Of a DNA stretch of 64,000 bases, positions 36,320 to 44,223 are shown piece by piece. Both the position numbers and the translations under genes were made by a program. Source of the DNA: Tenuifilum sp. 4138str (lineage in GTDB: Bacteria > Bacteroidota > Bacteroidia > Bacteroidales > Tenuifilaceae); contig NZ_JBGCUE010000007.1 in assembly GCF_041102575.1 (NCBI RefSeq), positions 62,001 through 126,000 on the forward strand, given 5' to 3'. The notes under the pieces were generated by a model that was not told the DNA's origin, searched no databases, and saw only the letters and a list, made by a program, of their open reading frames with translations. Position 1 is the stretch's first letter. The number at the start of each line of letters is the position of its first letter.

Positions 36320-38158
36320 ATGACAGAAAGTAGAAATAAGATTGTCAATGCGGATGAGATCAAGAAGGCTGTAAACCTTGGCCCAATCATTGGAGATGGG
36401 TTTGCCCGTTTACTAATGTACATACTCCGATTCAATGAGCTTAACAAGAAGTACGCTAACGTGGCAAACCTTCAGGGGCTTGAATTTCTCAATGCAGCGC
36501 TCGATATCCTTGAGGTTAAGTTCGAGGTTAACCCCGAGGAGCTAAAACGGATTCCAAAGAATGGAGCGTTTATTTCGGTTTCGAACCATCCGTTTGGTGG
36601 AATGGATGGTATTTTGCTTCTAAAAATTATGCTTGAGCAGCAGCGCGATGACATTAGGCTGCTCTCAAATTTCTTGATCAAGCGTATTCCCCAGGTTGAA
36701 AAATTTGTATTTGCTGTTGACCCCTTTGAAAATGGTGGTTATCAAAAAAGTTCAAATATAAGCGGGTTAAAAGCGGCTTACACACACCTATCGGAGGGTG
36801 GTGCACTTGGTCTTTTCCCTGCCGGTGAGGTGTCAACCTACTACGACAACGTTGATGAAACCGGTGTAACAGACAGGCATTGGCAAAGATCAATGATTAA
36901 GTTCATCAAGAATGCACGCGTTCCGGTTGTTCCCATTTACTTTCAGGGCGAGAATAGCCGCCTGTTCCACTTGCTTGGACTAATTCACCCGCTCCTCCGT
37001 ACTGCCAAGTTACCTTCGGAGTTACTTAACAAAAAGAACCAAACTATCAGGGTGCGTATTGGTTACCCAATTAGCGTTGAGGAACAGGATAACTACTGCG
37101 ATATTGAGAAATTTGGTCGGTTCCTTAGAGTTAAAACATACTCGTTGGGATCGACCATCGATGTGGATAAGTTCTTTAAGTATAAGCTAAAATCGGAACC
37201 TGAACCCGAACCAATCATTCCTCCTGTTCCACAGGAAGTGATAGAGGATGAGGTTTCAAAGCTGATTGAAAATTACCTGTTGTTCCGTAGCAAAAACTAT
37301 GCGGTTATTTGCGCCCCTTCAGTTGAGATGCCTAACCTGATGACTGAAATAGGTCGCCTACGCGAAATTACCTTCCGCGATGTGGGCGAGGGTACAAACC
37401 GTAAAATTGACGTGGACGAGTTTGACCTCTACTACTGGCAGCTATTTATTTGGGATGAGGACGAGCGACGTATTGTTGGTGCATACCGTGCCGGGAAAGG
37501 GAAAGAGATAATTGAAAAGTACGGTATTGAAGGATTTTACATCCAAACACTTTTTAAAATTGATAAAGCCTTTGCTCCAATTCTTGAGCAGTGCATTGAG
37601 CTTGGCCGTTCGTTCATTGTGCCCGATTACCAACGCAAGCCATTACCGTTGTTCCTACTCTGGAAAGGGATTCTCTACTTCCTTATTAAAAACCCGGAGT
37701 ACCGCTACCTTATTGGCCCTGTAAGTATATCGAACCGATTCTCCGATTACTCCAAGGGTGTAATTATTAGCTTCATGAAATCGAACTACTACGACCATGA
37801 CTTTGCCCGATTTATAAAATCGCGTAATAAATTCAAGGTGCCAATTAAGGATGAGGAGTTCGATATCATTTTTAACAATAGCGACGATCTTGGGAAACTC
37901 GATAAGTTTATCCAGGAGGTTGAACCATACGATTACCGCATGCCCGTGCTGCTGAAAAAGTATGTTAAGTTAAATGGCAAAATAATTGGTTTCAATGTCG
38001 ATCCTAAGTTTAACAATGCGCTCGATGGCCTGCTAATACTCGATCTTTTCCAGGTACCTGCTGAAACCATCACTTCGCTTTCCAAGGAGATCAACGATAA
38101 ATCGATACTGGAAAGGTTTAACATTACCGACTACACCTTTGAGGATCAGGCAGAGTAA
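36320..38158 (+). CDS. Bifunctional amino-acid lipid acyltransferase (OlsF / fused GlsA-GlsB type)
   Basis: 612 aa with two acyltransferase parts. Residues about 30-290 are PlsC-like, with H90-x4-D95-type motif SNHPFGGMDG and the FPAGE box (166-170). Residues about 310-600 resemble the GNAT-like N-acyltransferase of ornithine/glycine lipid synthesis (EIGRLREITFRDVGEG, IVGAYRAGKGKEI, FRPSFIVPDYQ-like FIVPDYQRKPLPLFLLWKGI). Fusions of this kind (OlsF) are known from Flavobacterium and make acyloxyacyl amino-acid lipids; Bacteroides has the same pair as separate GlsA and GlsB. Which amino acid is used cannot be read from sequence. Own promoter and terminator. Confidence 0.82.
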   Translation: MTESRNKIVNADEIKKAVNLGPIIGDGFARLLMYILRFNELNKKYANVANLQGLEFLNAALDILEVKFEVNPEELKRIPKNGAFISVSNHPFGGMDGILLLKIMLEQQRDDIRLLSNFLIKRIPQVEKFVFAVDPFENGGYQKSSNISGLKAAYTHLSEGGALGLFPAGEVSTYYDNVDETGVTDRHWQRSMIKFIKNARVPVVPIYFQGENSRLFHLLGLIHPLLRTAKLPSELLNKKNQTIRVRIGYPISVEEQDNYCDIEKFGRFLRVKTYSLGSTIDVDKFFKYKLKSEPEPEPIIPPVPQEVIEDEVSKLIENYLLFRSKNYAVICAPSVEMPNLMTEIGRLREITFRDVGEGTNRKIDVDEFDLYYWQLFIWDEDERRIVGAYRAGKGKEIIEKYGIEGFYIQTLFKIDKAFAPILEQCIELGRSFIVPDYQRKPLPLFLLWKGILYFLIKNPEYRYLIGPVSISNRFSDYSKGVIISFMKSNYYDHDFARFIKSRNKFKVPIKDEEFDIIFNNSDDLGKLDKFIQEVEPYDYRMPVLLKKYVKLNGKIIGFNVDPKFNNALDGLLILDLFQVPAETITSLSKEINDKSILERFNITDYTFEDQAE

Positions 38159-38169
38159 AAAAGAACAGA

Positions 38170-38197
38170 AAAGGCAGCAAAAACGCTGCCTTTTTTT
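38170..38197 (+). terminator. Terminator after the acyltransferase gene
   Basis: Stem AGGCAGC / GCTGCCT with loop AAAAAC and a run of seven T, 12 bp after the stop codon. Confidence 0.9.
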
Positions 38198-38252
38198 ATG
38201 AGTAAACTTTTAAACTAATGGTTAATGGTTTAGTCTATTAAAAAAAATCCAT

Positions 38253-39479
38253 ATGAACAGATATTTCTTAATCTTCTTAGCTTTTGCTTTTTGGGGGTGT
38301 TCCAATCGTACCGTAACCGATGATGCAAAGCTCGAACAGCGTGCCAAAGCACTCCATTCCAAGATGGTTACCATTGATACCCATACCGATACCCCTTTAA
38401 ATTTTCTCCGCACTGGCTTTGACTTTACCGGCCAAAACAACACCGCAATTGGCAGCAAGGTGGATTTGGCAAAAATGGAGCAGGGTGGGTTAGATGCTGC
38501 CTTTTTTGCAGTATTCATTGGTCAACGCGAGTGCACACCTGAAATGTATGCTCAGGTTAATGCAAAAGCCAAAGAGATATTTGAAGCTATTTACACTACC
38601 GTTAACAAGCACAGTAACCGTGCATCAATTGCAACTAAACCCGACGATGTGTATAGGTTAAAAAAGGAGGGTAAACGCGCCATTTACATAGGGGTTGAGA
38701 ATGGTTACCCCATAGGTGATGATCTTAGCCAGGTAAAGCTATTCTACGATATGGGAGCTCGTTATATCACCCTTTGCCATACACGGAATAACCAGATATG
38801 CGACTCATCAACGGATCCTGAAGGCCCACGCCACAATGGACTAAGCAAATTTGGCCGCGAGGTAGTTGCGGAAATGAACCGCCTGGGAATGATAGTGGAT
38901 GTGTCGCACATATCCGATAAGGCATTCTACGATGTACTGGAGGTTTCAAAGGCTCCTGTTATTGCCTCACACAGCTGCGCCCGCGCCATTTGCGATAATC
39001 CCCGCAATTTAACCGACGATATGCTCCGTGCCATTGCAAGGAATGGGGGAGTGGTACAGATGTGTATCCTGAGCGAGTATGTAAAAAAGGGTGAACCCAA
39101 CCCCGCTCGCGATAGCGCTTACCGTGCTCTCCGTAGGAAGTGGAATAACTTCCGGGGCTTAACCCCCGAGCAGGAAAAACAGGCTACAACGGAGTGGTAT
39201 GAGCTTGAGGAGAAATACCCCGCATCGTTGGCTACCGTGGCCGATGTGGCTGACCACATCGATCATATGGTTAAAGTAATGGGAATTGACCATGTGGGAA
39301 TAGGCACCGATTTTGATGGCGGTGGCGGTGTTGATGGTTGTGCCGATGCCTCGCAGATGTACCGCATAACCATGGAGCTGCTCCGTAGGGGTTACTCCGA
39401 AAGCGATATACGCAAGATTTGGGGCGAAAACTTCTTACGAGTTTTCCGCGAGGTGGAAAAGAGGAAGGAGCGGGGATAG
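38253..39479 (+). CDS. Membrane dipeptidase (renal dipeptidase family, M19), lipoprotein
   Basis: 408 aa. The signal ends in the lipobox FWGC, so the enzyme is membrane-anchored in the envelope. Family M19 zinc ligands are in place: HTD (IDTHTDTP), Glu in GVENGYPIG, His in DVSHISD and His in ASHSCA, followed by HVGIGTDFDGGG. The enzyme cleaves dipeptides, including D-amino-acid-containing ones. ATG at 38253. No partner gene; downstream DNA is repeat. Confidence 0.93.
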   Translation: MNRYFLIFLAFAFWGCSNRTVTDDAKLEQRAKALHSKMVTIDTHTDTPLNFLRTGFDFTGQNNTAIGSKVDLAKMEQGGLDAAFFAVFIGQRECTPEMYAQVNAKAKEIFEAIYTTVNKHSNRASIATKPDDVYRLKKEGKRAIYIGVENGYPIGDDLSQVKLFYDMGARYITLCHTRNNQICDSSTDPEGPRHNGLSKFGREVVAEMNRLGMIVDVSHISDKAFYDVLEVSKAPVIASHSCARAICDNPRNLTDDMLRAIARNGGVVQMCILSEYVKKGEPNPARDSAYRALRRKWNNFRGLTPEQEKQATTEWYELEEKYPASLATVADVADHIDHMVKVMGIDHVGIGTDFDGGGGVDGCADASQMYRITMELLRRGYSESDIRKIWGENFLRVFREVEKRKERG

Positions 39480-39583
39480 GAAAAGCACATATTGTTCGAA
39501 GAATCAGATGACATCTCACAAATTTGGAGTCAATATTGTCTAGTTAAGGATACTTGACAATACCTTTGTCTTCTTCACTCCCT

Positions 39584-39665
39584 TTGTCATGCTGAGCCCA
39601 GCCGAAGCATCTCATTTTACTTTCATTCCTTTTATTGATATTCCTCAACCAACAAGGAATAACTT
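39584..39665. repeat. REP-like element and start of the second repeat block
   Basis: A REP-like copy (GTCATGCTGAGCCCAGCCG..CATCTC) at about 39584-39612 follows the dipeptidase gene. The rest is AT-rich leader into the compound repeats. No gene. Confidence 0.6.
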
Positions 39666-39667
39666 AA

Positions 39668-40775
39668 GCATTGGCATAAAAGCCAGACCCCCTACAACGA
39701 GTCGGGCTTTTCAGTCTTTATTTTATTTGGTTCTTTCTTGTATCAAGACAAGAAAGAACGGATATATCGCTCTTTGGCATGCGTTCCCGTTGCGATGCAA
39801 AGATTTAGTGTTGCTCTTTGGAAAAAGTATTGCGTGCATCGCAATAAACGTAGGGTTAGCCATGGTGTTACAAATGTTTAGCCCCTACGGGGCTGGAAGC
39901 GGTGTTCGTTGTTCGTGAAAAACGACCTCACCCCCTCCCCTCTCCTGACAGGAGAGGGGTATGCAATTAGGAGACCTTATTGCAGGGCTAAAGTCTCCCC
40001 TCTCAGGGGAGATTTAGAGGGGTCATCTAGGTTGTTCGTGAGAAACTGCTTCATCCCAGACCTTATCCCTGAGAGACAATAGAGCGGAAGAAACTTGTAT
40101 TGGCATAAAAGCCAGACCCCCTACAATGAGTCGAGCTTTTCAGCCTTTATTTTATTTGGTTCTTTCTAGTATCAAGACAAGAAAGAACGGATATGTCGCT
40201 CTTTGCCATGCTTTCCCATTGCGATGCAACGTTTCAGTATTGCTCTTTGGAAAAAGTATTGCGTGCATCGCAATAAACGTAGGGTTAGCCATGGTGTTAC
40301 AAATGTTTAGCCCCTACGGGGCTGGAAGCGGTGTTCGTTGTTCGTGAAAAACGACCTCACCCCCTCCCCTCTCCTGACAGGAGAGGGGTATGCAATTAGG
40401 AGACCTTATTGCAGGGCTAAAGTCTCCCCTCTCAGGGGAGATTTAGAGGGGTCATCTAGGTTGTTCGTGAGAAACTGCTTCATCCCAGACCTTATCCCTG
40501 AGAGGCAATAGAGCGGAAGAAACTTGTATTGGCATAAAAGCCAGACCCCCTACAATGAGTCGAGCTTTTCAGCCTTTATTTTATTTGGTTCTTTCTAGTA
40601 TCAAGACAAGAAAGAACGGATATGTCGCTCTTTGCCATGCTTTCCCATTGCGATGCAACGTTTCAGTATTGCTCTTTGGAAAAAGTATTGCGTGCATCGC
40701 AATAAACGTAGGGTTAGCCATGGTGTTACAAATGTTTAGCCCCTACGGGGCTGGGGGCGTTGTTCGTTGTTCGTG
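39668..40775 (-). repeat. Compound repeat block: three tandem R1 units and two R2 units, 429-bp period
   Basis: R1 copies (inverted relative to those at 15-16 kb) start at about 39670, 40098 and 40527; R2 copies follow at 39918-40035 and 40347-40465. The linker of about 60 bp between them is the same linker found at 15986-16049 in the other orientation. The second and third units are almost identical to each other; the first is more diverged. Short frames of 73-109 codons recur with each unit and reflect the duplication and not genes. Confidence 0.85.
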
Positions 40776-40784
40776 GAGCTATTG

Positions 40785-41000
40785 TCATGTTTAGCACTAG
40801 CGAAACATCTCATTAGGGTCGATTAGAGATCCTTCGCTGCGTTCAGGATGACAAGAAGAGTTGATAGTTGATAGTGAAAAAAAGCATTTCATGAAACACT
40901 AAAAACCAAACACTACTCTCCATCTTCCCTGTACACTGCACACTATACACTGCACACTATTCAATATATCCTTCGCTTCGCTCAGGATGACAAAAAGAAA
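40785..41000. repeat. REP-like elements and a long mirrored repeat shared with the window end
   Basis: REP-like copies at 40785-40812, 40825-40853 and 40970-40993 flank a segment (about 40860-40965) made of TTGATAG heptads, a 60-bp unique core and TGCACAC/TACACT heptads. The reverse complement of this segment occurs twice at 63600-63870. 41001-41123 is AT-rich and without a gene. Confidence 0.75.
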
Positions 41001-41123
41001 GCCTGTTTTATTATCTAGTCGACATAGATTGATGATATATTGAACTATCAATTAAAAGTAGCCAATAATGAGTAATATTCAGCCTAAACCTGCTTAATAA
41101 GCGTCATCAGTGTTCCAATACTC

Positions 41124-41157
41124 CCGAACAACGAGCAACGAATCACGAATAACGAAA
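41124..41157. repeat. Heptanucleotide tract (ACGAACA-like)
   Basis: Five seven-base units (ACGAACA, ACGAGCA, ACGAATC, ACGAATA, ACGAAAT-like) immediately before the tRNA-Pro-derived array. Confidence 0.7.
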
Positions 41158-42092
41158 TTGGTCGACCCTCCCGCCCACAGGCGGGATGCGCTAACCAACA
41201 TGGGGAAAATGAAAAAAGGAAGCGGTTTGCTTCCTTGTCACCAGTCGGGGTGGTGCGAGTTGAACGGTCGACCCTCCCGCCCACAGGCGGGATGCGCTAA
41301 CCAACATGGGAAAAATGAAAAAAGGAAGCGGTTTGCTTCCTTGTCGCCAGTCGGGGTGGTGGATTGTTCGCTTCGCTCACGAGCTCGCGTCACATGTGTG
41401 ACGCTCGGTTCGAACGCACAGTGCGCAAACCAGCATGGGAAAAATGAAAAAAGGAAGCGGTTTGCTTCCTTGTCACCAGTCGGGGTGGTGCGAGTTGAAC
41501 GGTCGACCCTCCCGCCCACAGGCGGGATGCGCAAACCAGCATGGGAAAAATGAAAAAAGGAAGCGGTTTGCTTCCTTGTCGCCAGTCGGGGTGGTGCGAG
41601 TTGAACGGTCGACCCTCCCGCCTACAGGCGGGATGCGCTAACCAACTGATTGATTAGTTGTTGGTTGATGGTTGATAGTTGTTGGTTGAAGAGAGAGGCA
41701 AAAGATAAAACTTAAGGGAACTGAAATACTTGAATTTGGCTAAAATGAATGAGGGAGAAGAACTCACAAAAGAAAAAGGAGGCATGACTGCCTCCTTCTT
41801 TATCTTGGTCGGGGTGGTGCGAGTTGAACGGTCGACCCTCCCGCCCACAGGCGGGATGCGCTAACCAACTGATTGATTAGTTGTTGGTTGATGGTTGATA
41901 GTTGTTGGTAGAAGAGAGAGGCAAAAGATAAAACTTAAGGGAACTGAAATACTTGAATTTGGCTAAAATGAATGAGGGAGAAGAACTCACAAAAGAAAAA
42001 GGAGGCTAGACTGCCTCCTTCTTTATCTTGGTCGGGGTGGTGCGACTCGAACGCACGACCCTCCCGCCCACAGGCGGGATGCGCTAACCAGC
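41158..42092 (-). repeat. Array of degenerate tRNA-Pro copies with terminator hairpins
   Basis: Seven units resemble the 3' half of the intact tRNA-Pro at 42138. Six carry the palindrome TCCCGCCCACAGGCGGGA (or one variant) in place of the anticodon arm, at 41169-41186, 41275-41292, 41510-41527, 41616-41633, 41839-41856 and 42062-42079; a seventh, diverged unit lies at about 41360-41425. Each unit is followed by a terminator-type hairpin: GGAAGC/GCTTCC at 41218, 41324, 41453 and 41559, or GGAGGC/GCCTCC at 41778 and 42000. Unit spacing is about 106 bp, then about 222 bp where a heptad-bearing spacer (41646-41830, repeated at 41868-42050) is added. The acceptor 5' strand and half of the D-arm are missing, so none is a functional tRNA. 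Confidence 0.8.
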
Positions 42093-42104
42093 ATGGGAAA
42101 AATG

Positions 42105-42127
42105 AAAAAAGGAAGCGGTTTGCTTCC
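42105..42127 (-). terminator. Terminator of the Ser-Pro tRNA transcript
   Basis: Stem GGAAGC / GCTTCC with loop GGTTT (42111-42127) followed on the minus strand by TTTTTT, 10 bp past the 3' end of tRNA-Pro. Copies of this hairpin recur in the neighbouring array. Confidence 0.85.
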
Positions 42128-42137
42128 TTGTCACCAG

Positions 42138-42211
42138 TCGGGGTGGTGCGACTCGAACGCACGACCCCCTGCTCCCAAAGCAGGTGCGCTAACCAACTGC
42201 GCCACACCCCG
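42138..42211 (-). tRNA. tRNA-Pro (anticodon UGG)
   Basis: 74-nt tRNA with acceptor strands CGGGGTG / CACCCCG, D-arm GCGCAGTTGGTTAGCGC, anticodon stem CCTGC / GCAGG with loop TTTGGGA (TGG), and T-arm GTGCGTTCGAGTCGCAC. CCA is not encoded. It is the apparent source of the degenerate array at 41158-42092. Confidence 0.95.
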
Positions 42212-42226
42212 AACGTTAAACTTTCA

Positions 42227-42316
<90 letters not shown>

Positions 42317-42393
42317 GGGCTTGCTTAATCAGTCTTACTTCCGCTAAAAGCAACGCAAAAGTATAAAATCTTATTTTATGTGCAAAATAATTA

Positions 42394-42420
42394 CAAAAAA
42401 AAGAGGGATTGCTCCCTCTC
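42394..42420 (-). terminator. Terminator after floA
   Basis: Stem AGAGGGA / TCCCTCT with loop TTGC, and an A-run on the plus side giving the T-tract on the minus strand; 28 bp past the floA stop. Confidence 0.85.
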
Positions 42421-42447
42421 TTCTATTGATTATCAGTTTACTTATAG

Positions 42448-43428
42448 TTATTTCTTTTTAGGCTCGTTGCCCGATTTGGCAATGTTATCGCGCATGTTGG
42501 TGTCGGCCTCAATATTCTTAATTCGATAGTAGTCCATCACACCAAGGTTACCGCTACGGAATGCCTCGGCAATAGCTTTAGGAATCTCAGCTTCAGCTTC
42601 AATTACCTTTGCACGGGCTTCCTGGGCTTTGGCTTTCATTTCTTGCTCAAGGGCCACTGCCATTGCCCTACGCTCCTCGGCCTTAGCCTGTGCAATATTT
42701 TTATCGGCGTTAGCTTGATCCATTTGCAGTACGGCTCCAATGTTACGGCCTATATCAATATCGGCAATATCAATCGAAAGGATTTCGAAAGCGGTTCCTG
42801 CATCTAACCCCTTATCGAGAACGGTTTTGGATATTTTATCGGGGTTTTCAAGCACTTCCTTGTGGCTAAGCGATGAACCTATGGCGGTAACAATACCCTC
42901 GCCAACACGGGCCAAAACGGTTTCCTCACCAGCTCCACCAACCAGCTGCTTGATGTTTGCCCTCACGGTAACACGGGCTTTGGTAATGAGCTGAATACCA
43001 TCCTTTGCAACGGCGGTTACTGGGGGTGTGTTAATCACTTTTGGGTTTACCGACATCTGAACAGCTTCAAATACATCGCGGCCGGCAAGGTCAATGGCAG
43101 TGGCCATTTTAAAATCGAGTGGGATATTGGCCTTTTGTGCCGATACTAAGGCATGAACAACTTTGGAAACCCGACCACCAGCCAGGAAGTGAGCCTCCAA
43201 CTCGTTACGGTTAAGGGTAAGTCCTGCCTTTGTCCCTTCAATCATGGCCTGAACTATTACTCGTGGCGGAACCTTACGCCAACGCATAAAAATAAGTTGC
43301 AGGAGCGATATCCTAACTCCTGATACCAGCGCTTGGAACCAAAGTCCAAGAGGTACAAAGTAAAAGATTATCCATAAGCCTACAACGCTCAGGGCAATAA
43401 TCAGAAGTAGTGCACCAACTTCATTCAT
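42448..43428 (-). CDS. floA: Flotillin-like protein FloA
   Basis: Scaffold protein of functional membrane microdomains. An N-terminal membrane hairpin or helix (about residues 7-30) is followed by the PHB-like region ([54 protein letters not shown]) and a coiled coil rich in Ala, Glu and Lys with repeated EA motifs ([27 protein letters not shown]). 326 aa, usual for FloA. It follows the NfeD gene by 9 bp, the partner normally encoded beside it. Confidence 0.94.
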   Translation of the reverse strand: MNEVGALLLIIALSVVGLWIIFYFVPLGLWFQALVSGVRISLLQLIFMRWRKVPPRVIVQAMIEGTKAGLTLNRNELEAHFLAGGRVSKVVHALVSAQKANIPLDFKMATAIDLAGRDVFEAVQMSVNPKVINTPPVTAVAKDGIQLITKARVTVRANIKQLVGGAGEETVLARVGEGIVTAIGSSLSHKEVLENPDKISKTVLDKGLDAGTAFEILSIDIADIDIGRNIGAVLQMDQANADKNIAQAKAEERRAMAVALEQEMKAKAQEARAKVIEAEAEIPKAIAEAFRSGNLGVMDYYRIKNIEADTNMRDNIAKSGNEPKKK

Positions 43429-43437
43429 AGTTTAGAG

Positions 43438-43896
43438 TTATTTAGGTTTGACAATAATTTTATTGGTTTCAACATGTACTACAACAATGGGTGTGTTTGG
43501 GTTAATAAGTTCACCTATGGTTGAGGCCTCGACGGTTTTACCCTTAATGGAGGCTTTGCCCATTGGCGCAAGACGGCTGATTGTAACCCCTTCATCGCCC
43601 ACCTGTATTTCGTTCTCTAGATCATCAACAGCTTTTGAGCTGATGCTAGTTTCGAGCGAAACACGTTTCCAGGTTCTAGCCCTTAGCGAAAAAACAAGAG
43701 TTGCAATTGATGCAATTGCTGTAAAAAGGAGCGTTAAATGTCCTGCTGTGGTTCCATGGTCGGCGTAGGCAGAGTAAACAGCGTATATAATGATTAAAAA
43801 ACCACCAATGCCCGCAACTGTAACACCGGGAATCATAAAGAATTCCACCACCAGCAAAAACAGACCTAAAACGATAAGTGCAATAATCCAGAACAT
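43438..43896 (-). CDS. NfeD-like membrane protein
   Basis: 152 aa: three to four N-terminal membrane segments (FWIIALIVLGLFLLVVEFFMIPGVTVAGIGGFLIII) and a C-terminal OB-fold NfeD domain (VGDEGVTISRLAPMGKASIKGKTVEAST). This is the short NfeD form without a protease domain. NfeD proteins associate with flotillin-type partners; floA is directly downstream. 10 bp behind clpS. Confidence 0.9.
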   Translation of the reverse strand: MFWIIALIVLGLFLLVVEFFMIPGVTVAGIGGFLIIIYAVYSAYADHGTTAGHLTLLFTAIASIATLVFSLRARTWKRVSLETSISSKAVDDLENEIQVGDEGVTISRLAPMGKASIKGKTVEASTIGELINPNTPIVVVHVETNKIIVKPK

Positions 43897-43906
43897 AGTT
43901 TAGCTA

Positions 43907-44188
43907 TTAGTTTGATGCAATGGTAGCGCTAAGCCCTCGGCGATGCAACTCGTTCATCATACCCTCAAGCATTTCAAATTCACCATGCTTAATATCGCAC
44001 TTACCTTTGAAATGGGTAATAAGGGCGCATTGCTCTGCCTGATGAGGATCGTGGTTACAAACCTCAACCAACGTATCAATTACAAAATCAAAGGTGTTAA
44101 CATCGTCGTTGTGAAGGATTAAAATGTACTCAAGTTCTGCCGAAGGCAGAAGTTTTCCTTTACCTTGAACCTTTTCCTTAACTGCCAT
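43907..44188 (-). CDS. clpS: ATP-dependent Clp protease adaptor ClpS
   Basis: 93 aa adaptor that delivers N-degron substrates to ClpA/ClpC. The substrate-pocket block YILILHNDDVNTFDFVIDTL is followed by HPHQAEQ-like DPHQAEQCALITHFKGKCDI and a C-terminal helix pair. ATG at 44188. First gene of the clpS-nfeD-floA group on the minus strand. Confidence 0.93.
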   Translation of the reverse strand: MAVKEKVQGKGKLLPSAELEYILILHNDDVNTFDFVIDTLVEVCNHDPHQAEQCALITHFKGKCDIKHGEFEMLEGMMNELHRRGLSATIASN

Positions 44189-44223
44189 ATCACGTAAACA
44201 TTTAATAGGCTAATATAGCTATT

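Noticed and set aside
39589-40794. Three similar plus-strand frames of 73-109 codons that look like a gene family
   Set aside because: They repeat with the 429-bp unit of the repeat block and read through its hairpins; the similarity comes from tandem duplication.
41360-41425. A possible extra tRNA gene (diverged unit with GTTCGAA)
   Set aside because: Acceptor and anticodon stems cannot be formed; it contains an unrelated GTCACATGTGTGAC palindrome.
41158-42092. Possible CRISPR array because of regularly spaced near-identical palindromes
   Set aside because: The repeated part is longer than the spacer and matches tRNA-Pro plus a terminator; the intervening DNA is also repeated, not unique, and no cas gene is in the window.
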